DNA of 33,166 bases from the IMG/VR virus record IMGVR_UViG_3300049825_000343, positions 1-33,166 of that record, one strand, 5' to 3'. This DNA is from a virus. Shown here one piece after another: positions 1-8,272 of the stretch. Below the pieces are notes generated by a model, which did not search any database, was not told the origin of the DNA, and saw only the letters and a program-made list of their open reading frames with translations. Each line of letters begins with the position of its first letter. Position 1 is the stretch's first letter. A program made the position numbers and the translations under genes.

Positions 1-13
1 GATAGGGGGTCGT

Positions 14-1351
14 TTGAACACTGATTGGCCAGCCGCTTCTGTCGAAATGCGGGCGATCTCGGGGCTCGTGCCTTACGCCAAAAACGCCCGCACACATTCG
101 GCCCAGCAGGTCGAACAGATCGCAGCGTCAATGCGTGAATGGGGCTGGACGAATCCGGTTTTGGTCGATGAGGCCGGAATGATCATTGCCGGGCATGGTC
201 GCATTCTCGCGGCGCAAAAGCTGGGCTATGCGGAAGCGCCGGTTATGACCGCTAAGGGTTGGTCGGAAGACCAGAAGCGGGCCTATGTGCTGGCCGACAA
301 CCAGCTTGCGCTCAATGCCGGCTGGGACATGAAAGCGCTGGCGGTTGAATTGGGCGACCTCAAGGGGGCCGGGTTTGACCTGGCGCTTATGGGGTTCTCG
401 GCAGATGAACTCCTTAAAATTGCCGGTGGCACGGCCGGCTTCACCGACCCGGACGATGTTCCGCCGGAACCGGCCCGCGCCGTAACACAGGCGGGCGACG
501 TGTGGCTTCTCGGGGCTCACCGCCTGGTGTGTGGCGACTCGACCGACGCTGCCGCCGTGGCGGCCTGTTTGGGGCAGGAAAAGCCCCACCTGATGGTTAC
601 GGATCCGCCCTATGGGGTGAACTACGAGCCCAACTGGCGAAATGAAGCTGACCGGGCCAATGGCAAGTCCTACGGCGCTCGCGCCGTAGGAAAGGTTTCA
701 AACGACGCCAAGGCGGACTGGCGCGAAGCATGGGCGCTGTTTCCGGGCGACGTGGCCTATGTCTGGCATGCCGACCGGCATGCCAGCACCGTGCAGTTGT
801 CCTTGGAAAGTTGCAACTTCGAGGTGCGCTCGCAAATCATCTGGGCAAAGACGCGGCTTATCATCTCGCGGGGTGACTATCACTGGCAGCACGAGCCATG
901 CTGGTATGCCGTTCGAAAGGGTGCCAAGGGGCATTGGCATGGCGACCGCTCGCAAACCACGCTCTGGAGTATCAACCATCCCAAATCCGAAACCGGTCAC
1001 GGCACTCAAAAGCCAGTCGAGTGCATGCGCCGCCCCATCGAAAACAATTCGAAGGCAGGCAACACGGTTTACGAACCATTCTCCGGCTCCGGCACCACCA
1101 TCATTGCCGCCGAACAGACCGGCCGCCGGTGTCTAGCGATAGAACTGAGCCCGATCTATGTCGACGTTGCCATACAGCGCTGGCAGAATTTCACCGGCAA
1201 GCTGGCAACGCTGCAGGCGACTGGCCAAACCTTCGAGGACGCCGCCGACGAGCGCTACGACTACCGCAACGACGGCTTTGCTTCATACCAACTCTGGTGC
1301 GCGCACAAGCGCGAGGAACTCAACAATGCGCGGGCGCAAGCCGCTTCCTAG
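14..1351 (+). CDS. ParB-like nuclease domain / DNA methyltransferase fusion
   Basis: Probably modifies adenine or cytosine amino groups in DNA, perhaps to protect phage DNA from host restriction. The first ~100 residues look like a ParB/sulfiredoxin-like domain (GHGRILAAQKLGY near residue 60). The rest is a methyltransferase with the catalytic motif DPPYG at about residues 197-201 and the AdoMet-binding FSGSGTT motif near residue 356. This order, catalytic motif before AdoMet motif, is that of beta-class N4/N6 methyltransferases. This two-domain fusion is common just upstream of phage terminase genes. The start is a TTG with a GGGGG stretch four bases before it, but the frame is open to the left edge, so the true start could lie outside the window. 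No partner restriction enzyme is seen. The last 26 bases overlap the small terminase gene. Confidence 0.9.
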   Translation: MNTDWPAASVEMRAISGLVPYAKNARTHSAQQVEQIAASMREWGWTNPVLVDEAGMIIAGHGRILAAQKLGYAEAPVMTAKGWSEDQKRAYVLADNQLALNAGWDMKALAVELGDLKGAGFDLALMGFSADELLKIAGGTAGFTDPDDVPPEPARAVTQAGDVWLLGAHRLVCGDSTDAAAVAACLGQEKPHLMVTDPPYGVNYEPNWRNEADRANGKSYGARAVGKVSNDAKADWREAWALFPGDVAYVWHADRHASTVQLSLESCNFEVRSQIIWAKTRLIISRGDYHWQHEPCWYAVRKGAKGHWHGDRSQTTLWSINHPKSETGHGTQKPVECMRRPIENNSKAGNTVYEPFSGSGTTIIAAEQTGRRCLAIELSPIYVDVAIQRWQNFTGKLATLQATGQTFEDAADERYDYRNDGFASYQLWCAHKREELNNARAQAAS

Positions 1352-1814
1352 TCATCTCAAACTTATCACCGGCAATCCCGGCAAACGCCCGCTGCGCGAC
1401 GACGACATAAAACCGGCCATCGCATTTCCGATGCCGCCGCCGTTTTTGTGCGACGACGCCAAGGTTGAGTGGGGCCGGATCGGCGGCGAACTCTATGCGC
1501 TGCAAATCCTGTCGAATATCGACACCGCGGCGCTGGGTGCTTACTGCCAGTCGTTTGCCATGTGGAAGCAGGCCAATGAAGCGCTCAACCAGATGGCGCA
1601 GCACGACCAGTTGACCAGGGGCCTGATGATCAAGACCAGCAATGGCAACGCTATTCAGAATCCGATGGTGGGAACCATCAACAAGGCTGCGGCCGACATG
1701 GTGCGATATGCCGCCGAGTTCGGCATGACGCCATCGGCTCGGGCGAGACTCACTGGCGGCATGCAGCAGAAGCGCAGCAAGTTCGACGGGTTGATCGGTG
1801 CCAGAAAGGCTTAA
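1326..1814 (+). CDS. terS: Terminase small subunit (P27-like)
   Basis: A 162-residue protein resembling the P27 family of small terminase subunits, which recognise phage DNA and start packaging with the large subunit. The N-terminus is typical of the family: MRGRKPLPSHLKLITGNPG. It is followed by proline-rich and helical segments. The ATG at 1326 is preceded by GAGGAA at a 7-base spacing and lies inside the end of the methyltransferase gene. A frame open further upstream is only overlap with the methyltransferase. Its 3' end overlaps the large terminase start by 17 bases, which fits translational coupling. Confidence 0.9.
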   Translation: MRGRKPLPSHLKLITGNPGKRPLRDDDIKPAIAFPMPPPFLCDDAKVEWGRIGGELYALQILSNIDTAALGAYCQSFAMWKQANEALNQMAQHDQLTRGLMIKTSNGNAIQNPMVGTINKAAADMVRYAAEFGMTPSARARLTGGMQQKRSKFDGLIGARKA

Positions 1815-3384
1815 GCGGGTGCCCGGCCGGGCGGCCAGGGTGATCAACTTCATCGAGAAGCTGATCGTTCCTTCCGGCACTGGTGCTGGAAAGCCGTTCA
1901 GGTTGCGGGCGTTTCAGAAGAAATTCATCAAGGCCATTTACGAGCCGCACCTGTTCGAGGCCAATGAATGGCGCCGGGCGGTGCGGCGGGCAATCCTGTC
2001 GCTGGCCCGCAAAAATGGCAAGACAGCGCTGATCGCAGCGCTGGTGCTGGCACATCTGGTGGGACCGGAAGCGATACCGAACGGAGAACTTTACTCGGCC
2101 GCGAACGACCGCGATCAGGCGGCGATTATTTTCAAGTTCGCCCGGCAGATGATCGAACTCGATGCCGAACTGGCCGATATGATCATTGTGGTGCCGTCGA
2201 CCAAGACCATGGTGTCGAAGCGCGACGGCTCGGTGTTCCGGGCAATTTCGGCGGAGGCCGGCACGAAGCACGGCTACATTCCGGCATTCGTCGTCTATGA
2301 CGAGCTGGCGCAAGCCAAAAGCCGCGAACTCTACGACGTGCTCGATACTTCGTTCGGCGCCATGGCAGAGCCGCTGTTCGTGGTGATCAGCACACAGAGC
2401 AACGATCCGCAGCACATACTGTCGAAATTGATCGATGACGGACTGACGGCGAACGATCCGACCATCGTGGCGCATCTCTACGCAGTTCCTGATGACTGCA
2501 AAAATATCTTCGACCCGAAAGTGTGGAAGCTGGCCAACCCGGCGCTTGGCGATTTCCGGGGCATGGCGGACTTCAAGGCGCTGGCCAACAAGGCCAAACG
2601 CTCACCAGCGGAAGAACCGAAATTCCGCAACCTCTTTTTGAACCAGCGCTATTCGCCGGTGTCGTCGCTGATATCGCGGCAAGAGTGGTTCGCCTGCCAG
2701 GGCAACGCCGAAATTAAAGAAGGCAGCGAAGTCTATCTGGCGCTCGACATGTCAGCCATCGTCGATTTGACGGCGCTGGTGATGGCAACCGCTGACGATC
2801 CGACGCTGATCAAGCCGTTTTTCTGGAAGCCGCAAGACTTGCTTGAAGAACATTCCGACCGCGACTTCGGCAACGCATCACGGCGATACGTCGAATGGCA
2901 CCGGGACGGCTGGTTGGAAGTTTCTCCGGGCAAGTCGATAGACCCGGCGGTGGTGGCCACGACGATCGCAGAACTGCAAGCCCGCTACAACGTGGTTGGC
3001 CTCGCCTATGACCGCTGGCGCATTGCTGATCTGCTCAGGGAATTTGATCGCATCGGGCTTGAGGCGTTCGAAGACAAGGGCGAGACCAGAGGGTCCGGCC
3101 TGCGCCTGGTGCCATGGGGACAAGGGTTCCGCGACATGGCTCCGGCGATAGACGCACTCGAATTCGCCGTGCTCGAACGCAAACTGGTTCATCCGATGAG
3201 TCCGACTCTCAACTGGAACATGGCAAACGCAGTGGCATCAATGGACCCCGCAGGAAATCGCAAGATCGATAAGGAAAAGGCGAAGTTCCGCATCGACGGC
3301 GCGGTGGCGCTGGCCATGGCGGTGGGACTCAAGGCGCGCGACCGCAAGGTGAGCGCAAAATCGTTTTGGGAAACGGCGGCCTGA
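1798..3384 (+). CDS. terL: Terminase large subunit
   Basis: The packaging motor, an ATPase plus nuclease of the Terminase_1 family that pumps DNA into the prohead through the portal. A Walker A-like segment LARKNGKT lies near residues 70-77 and a Walker B VVYDEL near 165, followed by a coupling segment VVISTQSN. The C-terminal half carries the acidic residues expected of an RNase H-fold nuclease: LALDMS near 314, AYDRW near 402 and DGAVALAMA near 500. The 528-residue length is normal. It starts at GTG 1798 within the end of the small-subunit gene and is followed after one base by the portal gene. Confidence 0.95.
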   Translation: MPERLKRVPGRAARVINFIEKLIVPSGTGAGKPFRLRAFQKKFIKAIYEPHLFEANEWRRAVRRAILSLARKNGKTALIAALVLAHLVGPEAIPNGELYSAANDRDQAAIIFKFARQMIELDAELADMIIVVPSTKTMVSKRDGSVFRAISAEAGTKHGYIPAFVVYDELAQAKSRELYDVLDTSFGAMAEPLFVVISTQSNDPQHILSKLIDDGLTANDPTIVAHLYAVPDDCKNIFDPKVWKLANPALGDFRGMADFKALANKAKRSPAEEPKFRNLFLNQRYSPVSSLISRQEWFACQGNAEIKEGSEVYLALDMSAIVDLTALVMATADDPTLIKPFFWKPQDLLEEHSDRDFGNASRRYVEWHRDGWLEVSPGKSIDPAVVATTIAELQARYNVVGLAYDRWRIADLLREFDRIGLEAFEDKGETRGSGLRLVPWGQGFRDMAPAIDALEFAVLERKLVHPMSPTLNWNMANAVASMDPAGNRKIDKEKAKFRIDGAVALAMAVGLKARDRKVSAKSFWETAA

Positions 3385-3385
3385 T

Positions 3386-4606
3386 ATGGCCTCCTGGTTA
3401 TACTGGCTCCGTCGTCCAGACCGAAAGCTTACATCGCTCGATCTGTTCCGGGAAATCTATGGCGGCCGCACGTCGGCCACCGGCCAGGTCATCACCTATC
3501 AGCGGGCACTGGAATGCTCCACGGTGCTGGCGTGCTGCAAGGTGATCGCCGAGGGCCTGGCGCAGGTTCCATGGAAGCTGTTTGTCGACAAGGGCAAGGA
3601 TATCCGCAATGCGCAAAACGATCACTCACTCTATTGGCTGATCTACAGGCGGCCCAATCGCTGGCAAAACAGCTTCGAATTCCGTGAGACCATCGCCTTT
3701 CACCTGGTGCTGACCGGCAACGCCTATGTCTTCGCGGGCCGGGTGGGCTCCAAGCGGGAAATCCGCGAGCTGGTGCCGCTGGAGCCGCAGAGCATCACGG
3801 TTGAACGCCTCGATGATGGTGCGCTGCGCTACCATTACCGGCCATTGCAGGGGCAGGCCGTGACTTTCTCGGCCGACAGCATCTGGCATATCCGCGGACC
3901 ATCGTGGAATACATGGATGGGCCTCGACGGCACTAAGCTTGCGCGCGAGGCCATCGGGCTCGCCATCGCGGCTGAGTCGGCCCACGCCGATTTCCACAAG
4001 AGCGGCGCGCGAGTGGCCGGAACCTATTCGGTCGACGGCCCGCTGAGCGCCGAGAAATACAAATTTCTTTCGGACTGGCTCGATAAATACGCCATGGGCG
4101 GCGAGCGCGCCGGCAGGCCGATGATTCTGGACATGGGGGCCAAATGGCTGGCCCAGCAGATGACCGGGGTGGATGCCCAGCATCTCGAAACGCGCAAGCA
4201 CCAGATCGAGGAAATCTGCCGGGCCTTCCGTGTCATGCCGATCATGATCGGGTTTTCCGACAAAACCGCCACCTACGCCAGCGCCGAACAGATGTTCATC
4301 GCCCATGTCGTGCATACCCTGTCGCCCTGGTATGAACGCATAGAACAGTCGGCCGATGTCAATCTTCTCAGCGAGGAAGAGCAGGCGGCCGGCTATTACA
4401 CGAAATTCATTCCCAACGCCCTGATGCGCGGCGCAGCCAAGGATCGCGCCGAATATTACGCCAAAGCGCTCGGCTCGGGCGGCTCACAGGGATGGATGAC
4501 GGCAAACGAAGTACGCGCTCTCGAAGAGATGAACAGCCATTCCGACGGCGATAAGCTTCCGGCACCTTCGGGTGCGGCAGTGCCGAAAAAACAGGAGTCC
4601 GAATGA
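3386..4606 (+). CDS. Portal protein (HK97 family)
   Basis: Forms the dodecameric ring at the head vertex through which DNA enters and to which the connector and tail attach. The 406-residue sequence matches HK97-type portals in its opening (WLYWLRRP, then ALECSTVLACCKVIAEGLAQVPW near residues 45-65) and its central RRPNRWQNSFEFRE segment. The polar C-terminal tail is usual. It begins one base after the terminase stop, and its stop overlaps the protease start as ATGA at 4603-4606. Confidence 0.93.
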   Translation: MASWLYWLRRPDRKLTSLDLFREIYGGRTSATGQVITYQRALECSTVLACCKVIAEGLAQVPWKLFVDKGKDIRNAQNDHSLYWLIYRRPNRWQNSFEFRETIAFHLVLTGNAYVFAGRVGSKREIRELVPLEPQSITVERLDDGALRYHYRPLQGQAVTFSADSIWHIRGPSWNTWMGLDGTKLAREAIGLAIAAESAHADFHKSGARVAGTYSVDGPLSAEKYKFLSDWLDKYAMGGERAGRPMILDMGAKWLAQQMTGVDAQHLETRKHQIEEICRAFRVMPIMIGFSDKTATYASAEQMFIAHVVHTLSPWYERIEQSADVNLLSEEEQAAGYYTKFIPNALMRGAAKDRAEYYAKALGSGGSQGWMTANEVRALEEMNSHSDGDKLPAPSGAAVPKKQESE

Positions 4607-5277
4607 TGGACAGAATGGACTTTGCCAGCGAATTCAAACTGGCCGACGACGGCGAGGCAACCGGTACGATCAGCGGCTATGCCTCGGTGTTCAATCTGCT
4701 CGACCGCGGTGGCGATATCGTTCTGCCCGGCGCCTTCAAGGCATCGCTGGCGGAATCGAAGCGAGCGAAACGGCGGGTTCCTATGCTGTGGCAGCACTCA
4801 TCCGACCAGCCTGTTGGAATATGGGACGAACTCACCGAGGATGATCGCGGGCTCAAGGTCAGGGGCACGCTGCTGATGGACGTGCCCCAAGCGGTCACCG
4901 CGCGGGCGCTCATCAAAGGTGGTGCGGTCAGTGGCTTGTCGATAGGGTTTCGCACCAAGGAAGCCGAGATCGACCGGACAACGGGCGCGCGGAAGCTCAA
5001 GAAGATCGATCTCTGGGAGATTTCTCTTGTGACCTTCCCGATGCTGCCGGAAGCCCAGGTATCCGGCGTCAAGAATTCCCACGCCTTCGATGCGTCGGCA
5101 TGGGAACAAGCCTTTCGCGACGAAGGGCTTTCCAACCGCGAGGCAAAGATCGCGACGAGCGTTGCCCGCAAACTGTCCCTCCGTGACGAAGGGATTTCCG
5201 AGCCATCATCTCGCCGGGACGGTGTAGCTGACGTGCTCATGGCCCTGCGCAAGGCGACAGTCGCCGCGCGCTCTTAA
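4603..5277 (+). CDS. Prohead protease (HK97 family, peptidase S78)
   Basis: Serine protease that cleaves the scaffold-like N-terminal region of the capsid protein during head maturation. Visible family features are the early SGYASVFNLLDRGGDIVLPG motif, the WQHSSDQPVG segment carrying the likely catalytic His near residue 65, and SGLSIGF near residue 110 carrying the nucleophile Ser. At 224 residues it is a stand-alone protease, not fused to the capsid. The start overlaps the portal stop by four bases and the capsid gene follows after 15 bases, the standard portal-protease-capsid order. Confidence 0.93.
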   Translation: MMDRMDFASEFKLADDGEATGTISGYASVFNLLDRGGDIVLPGAFKASLAESKRAKRRVPMLWQHSSDQPVGIWDELTEDDRGLKVRGTLLMDVPQAVTARALIKGGAVSGLSIGFRTKEAEIDRTTGARKLKKIDLWEISLVTFPMLPEAQVSGVKNSHAFDASAWEQAFRDEGLSNREAKIATSVARKLSLRDEGISEPSSRRDGVADVLMALRKATVAARS

Positions 5278-5292
5278 CGAAGGACAGACACC

Positions 5293-6714
5293 ATGTTTCA
5301 CTATCGCAACGTGTTGGCGGATGACGCCGCACACAAGGCCATTCCGCTTGAGATCGAGCGCAAGGAAGACAGCTCGGCCGCCCTCATGGCCGAGATCAAG
5401 AAGGCCATCGACGGCCTCGGCGAGGCCCATGAGGAATTCAAGAAGGTCAATGACGAGCGTCTGAAGAAGGTCGAGAAAAAGCTTCCGGTGGATGGGATTC
5501 TCGAACAGAAGCTCGCCAAGATCGGCGAGGACCTCGACAAGCTGAGCGAGGCCAAGTCGGCTCTGGAAAAGCGGCTGGATACCGAAAAGAAGGAGCGTGA
5601 GGAACTCGAACTCCGGCTGCAGCGGGCCGGAACTGGCGCCACAGCCGAAGCTGCCGAAGTCGAGTTGAAGTCGTTCAATGTGATGCTCGAAAGCCACTGC
5701 GCCGAGCGCAAGCAGAAATTCGAGCCTTTGAACGCCGACGGGTATGCGCAATACAAGGGGGCCTTCCGCAACTTCATGCGCAAGGACAATCGCATGCTGA
5801 CAAACGATGAGATCAAGACTCTCTCGGTCGGCTCGGACCCCGATGGCGGCTATCTGGTGACGCCGGACACCGGCGGACGCATTGTCACCAAGGTTTTTGA
5901 AACCTCCGAAATGCGCCAGATTGCCTCGATTCAGGCAATCGGGACAGACAAGCTGGAAGGCATCGAAGACCTCGGCGAGGCCGGGGCAGGATATGCCGGC
6001 GAGCACAGCCAGGGCAGCGATACGACTACGCCGCAGATCGGCAAGTGGTCAATCCCGGTGTGGAATATCGACACCGAGCCCAAGGCCACGCAGAACATTC
6101 TCGATGACGCCAATATCGACATCGAGGCCTGGCTGACCGCCAAGGTGGCGGACAAGTTCGCCCGCTTCGAAAATGCTGAGTTCGTGACCGGCGCCAGCAA
6201 GATTCGCGGCTTCACGTCCTACACGACGGCCGCCGATTCCGGCTCAGGCGTCACCTGGGGCAGCCTTGGCCATGTGGTCACGGGCGTCAACGGCGCTTTT
6301 GCGGCATCGACGCCCTCAGACATCCTGTTCGATGTGGTGGGCCTTCTCAAGAATGCCTATCTCTCAAACGCTCGCTGGGTGACCCGCCGGTCGGTCATCA
6401 CGGCCATTCGCAAGTTCAAGGAATCGACAACCAACGCCTATATCTGGCAGCCGGGCTTGCAGAACGGCGTGCCGGAAAGCCTGCTGTCCTATCCGGTTTC
6501 GCGCATGGAGGACATGCCTGCGCTTGCCGCAAACTCGCTGTCGCTGGCCTTTGGCGATTTCAAGACAGGCTATCAGATCGTTGATCGGATGGGTATCCGC
6601 GTGATCCGCGATCCCCTCACCTCCAAGCCTTACGTGAAGTTCTACACCACCAAGCGCACGGGCGGCGGTGTGGTGAACTTCGAGGCCATCAAGTTCGTGA
6701 AGTTCTCCACCTAA
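5293..6714 (+). CDS. Major capsid protein (HK97 fold)
   Basis: Main shell protein, 473 residues. The first ~120 residues are charged and strongly helical (KKAIDGLGEAHEEFKKVNDE onward), matching the delta/scaffold domain removed by the protease. The mature domain follows, with the family hallmark SDPDGGYLVTPD near residue 180 and a C-terminal half typical of HK97-like capsids (ARWVTRRSVITAIRKFK, then RDPLTSKPYVKFYTTKR). AAGGA lies 8 bases before the ATG. The gene is followed by a strong hairpin, which fits a capsid gene transcribed to a higher level than its downstream neighbours. Confidence 0.95.
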   Translation: MFHYRNVLADDAAHKAIPLEIERKEDSSAALMAEIKKAIDGLGEAHEEFKKVNDERLKKVEKKLPVDGILEQKLAKIGEDLDKLSEAKSALEKRLDTEKKEREELELRLQRAGTGATAEAAEVELKSFNVMLESHCAERKQKFEPLNADGYAQYKGAFRNFMRKDNRMLTNDEIKTLSVGSDPDGGYLVTPDTGGRIVTKVFETSEMRQIASIQAIGTDKLEGIEDLGEAGAGYAGEHSQGSDTTTPQIGKWSIPVWNIDTEPKATQNILDDANIDIEAWLTAKVADKFARFENAEFVTGASKIRGFTSYTTAADSGSGVTWGSLGHVVTGVNGAFAASTPSDILFDVVGLLKNAYLSNARWVTRRSVITAIRKFKESTTNAYIWQPGLQNGVPESLLSYPVSRMEDMPALAANSLSLAFGDFKTGYQIVDRMGIRVIRDPLTSKPYVKFYTTKRTGGGVVNFEAIKFVKFST

Positions 6715-6720
6715 ACCAGG

Positions 6721-6741
6721 GAGGCGCCAGGCTGGCGCCTC
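6721..6741 (+). terminator. Hairpin after capsid gene, likely partial terminator
   Basis: GAGGCGCCA at 6721-6729 and TGGCGCCTC at 6733-6741 form a perfect 9-bp stem with a 3-base loop (GGC), directly after the capsid stop at 6712-6714. It is followed by TTT and CCCC, a weak T tract, so partial termination or protection of the capsid mRNA 3' end is more likely than a full stop, because the structural genes continue downstream. Confidence 0.75.
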
Positions 6742-6774
6742 TTTCCCCTCACTTCCAAACAAGGAATCACTGAA

Positions 6775-7197
6775 ATGCTTCGCGATATCACAAACAATCT
6801 CGACCTGAAGCGGGCTTTGTCCCCGGTATCGGTCGGCGACAACACCGCACAGGTCACGCAAATCCTCGACACTCGAGACTATGGCGCCGTCATGCTGGCG
6901 GTGGCCATCGGCTCGGTTGCCGATGCAGACGCCACCTTCGCCGTCACCTTCGAAGACGGAGACGCGGCCAACCTTTCCGACGCTGCCGCTGTGGCCGCAG
7001 CTTATCTGAACGGAACCACGGCACTTGCCGGATTCCAGTTCGATGACGACAACGAGGCGCGCAAGATCGGCTACACCGGCAACAAACGATATATTCGCGC
7101 CACCATCACACCGTCGGCCAACGCCTCGGCGGCTCTGCTGTCGGCGCTGTGGATTGGAATGCCGTATCGGATGCCGGCCGCGAACCCGCCGGCCTAA
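6775..7197 (+). CDS. Hypothetical head-region structural protein
   Basis: A 140-residue protein that I cannot assign to a named family. It opens with MLRDITNNLDLKRALSP, then has alternating beta-like segments (YGAVMLAVAIGSVADADATF, RYIRATITPSANAS), consistent with a small beta-rich virion protein such as a decoration or capsid-associated factor. There is no signal peptide or membrane segment. It lies between two hairpins (6721-6741 and 7215-7241), and AAGGAATCACTGAA precedes the ATG. A head-associated role is inferred from position only. Confidence 0.75.
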   Translation: MLRDITNNLDLKRALSPVSVGDNTAQVTQILDTRDYGAVMLAVAIGSVADADATFAVTFEDGDAANLSDAAAVAAAYLNGTTALAGFQFDDDNEARKIGYTGNKRYIRATITPSANASAALLSALWIGMPYRMPAANPPA

Positions 7198-7214
7198 GTC
7201 CTCATCATTTCTGG

Positions 7215-7241
7215 GCGCGGCTGATATCAATTCGGCCGCGC
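7215..7241 (+). terminator. GC-rich hairpin between head-region genes
   Basis: GCGCGGC at 7215-7221 pairs with GCCGCGC at 7235-7241 across a 13-base loop, and GG at 7213-7214 can add a G-T and a G-C pair. It is followed by TTAACC, so the T tract is poor. It lies in the 69-base gap between two genes and is the second hairpin in this part of the operon. It may be a processing site or weak attenuator. Confidence 0.5.
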
Positions 7242-7266
7242 TCTTAACCTCTCGAGGAAGTCTGAC

Positions 7267-7683
7267 ATGGCATCATATGTGAAATACGAGGTCTTTGTCG
7301 AAGACCTGATGAACAAACTTCACGACCTATTCGGCACCACCGACACGGTGAAGGTTGCGTTCCATTCGGACGCGCCCGTGGTGGCTTCCGATGTTTCGCT
7401 TGCCGACTGGACGCAAGTCACCGGCACCGGCTACACGGCGGGCGGCGGTGATACCCAGAACGATTCCACCCGCACCGGCGGCACGGTGACCGTGACCGCG
7501 GTTGATTTCACATGGACCGCGACCGCTGCCGACTGGACAGCGGGGCGCTATGTCTCGATGTACAACGACACTTCGGTCACCGACAGGGCAATCGCCTATT
7601 GGGATTATGGCAGCTCCATCACGCTTGGAAATGGCGAGACATTCACCGTCGATTTCGGCGCTTCCGTGCTGGCGTTGACCTAA
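7267..7683 (+). CDS. Hypothetical structural protein, beta-rich
   Basis: A 138-residue protein with no family that I recognise. It starts MASYVKYEVFVEDLMNKLHD and continues into a Thr/Gly/Asp-rich stretch of probable beta strands (TGTGYTAGGGDTQNDS, GGTVTVTAVDFTW) ending ETFTVDFGASVLALT. The composition resembles phage virion surface or fibre-like proteins. GAGGAA lies 7 bases before the ATG. It abuts the next gene with no gap (stop 7681-7683, start 7684). A role on the capsid surface is inferred from its location in the capsid-to-connector cassette. Confidence 0.75.
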   Translation: MASYVKYEVFVEDLMNKLHDLFGTTDTVKVAFHSDAPVVASDVSLADWTQVTGTGYTAGGGDTQNDSTRTGGTVTVTAVDFTWTATAADWTAGRYVSMYNDTSVTDRAIAYWDYGSSITLGNGETFTVDFGASVLALT

Positions 7684-7947
7684 ATGCAAGTTCAAGCCTG
7701 TCCGCGCATCCCGGTCGCCAAACTGCCACCGGGGCTGATCCCGCTCAAGTTCATCGAAGCGCTGGAGCAAAACCAGCAGATTGCCTCGTGCTGCCGCCAC
7801 CCGGAAAATCACGAAATCGAAGCGCTCAAGAGCAACGAAACCGAAACCGCGCCCGACATCTACATTTTTCACTGCACCTGCGGGCGTAAGCATCGCCGCT
7901 TCATGTGCGGCGGCGGCGACATCAGGCCGATTTGGGAGGTGCGCTGA
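7684..7947 (+). CDS. Small Cys/His-rich hypothetical protein
   Basis: An 87-residue protein with a helical N-terminal half and clustered Cys and His residues: a CCRH segment near residues 37-40, then HCTCGRKHRRFMCGGG near 65-80. This arrangement could bind a metal such as zinc, but no named zinc-finger family is recognised. It starts directly after the previous stop with no clear ribosome binding site, and its stop overlaps the next start (TGATG at 7945-7949), so it is probably translated by coupling. Confidence 0.7.
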   Translation: MQVQACPRIPVAKLPPGLIPLKFIEALEQNQQIASCCRHPENHEIEALKSNETETAPDIYIFHCTCGRKHRRFMCGGGDIRPIWEVR

Positions 7948-8261
7948 TGGCCGAGGGCTATATTCAGGTTCCCACGGACGGAAGCGGCAAGAAAGTCGAC
8001 GTGAACGCCGTCTTCGTTCCGGCTGGAACCGTCATCACAAATTCTGACGGTACGACGACGACACTCAGCGTTGACGCAATTTATTACCGACAGGTGACGG
8101 CCATCGGCGACGGCTCGGCCTTCGGCCTCGTCGCCTCGGTGCGCGGCGAAGCTGGCAAGGCTTCGCTCGAAATATCCAGCGACGCACTGCGGGTGCTTGA
8201 AAGAATCGATCAGCACCTGGAAGAAATTCACGATCTCCTCGAACTCACCGTTAGCAAATAG
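7947..8261 (+). CDS. Hypothetical structural protein with C-terminal helix
   Basis: A 104-residue protein. The first ~75 residues look beta-rich (GYIQVPTDGSGKKVDVNAVF, then YYRQVTAIGDGSAFGLVASV). The last ~28 form a probable amphipathic helix or coiled coil (ALRVLERIDQHLEEIHDLLE). The ATG at 7947 was chosen because it overlaps the previous stop and is preceded by GGGAGG; an upstream in-frame ATG lies inside the previous gene. The helix suggests oligomerisation. The function is unknown. Confidence 0.75.
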   Translation: MAEGYIQVPTDGSGKKVDVNAVFVPAGTVITNSDGTTTTLSVDAIYYRQVTAIGDGSAFGLVASVRGEAGKASLEISSDALRVLERIDQHLEEIHDLLELTVSK

Positions 8262-8272
8262 GGAACACGCAC

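Noticed and set aside
5206-6006. A 266-codon minus-strand open frame opposite protease and capsid genes
   Set aside because: The hydrophobic-looking leucine runs are the antisense of the capsid coiled coil (GAG/AAG codons), not a membrane protein.
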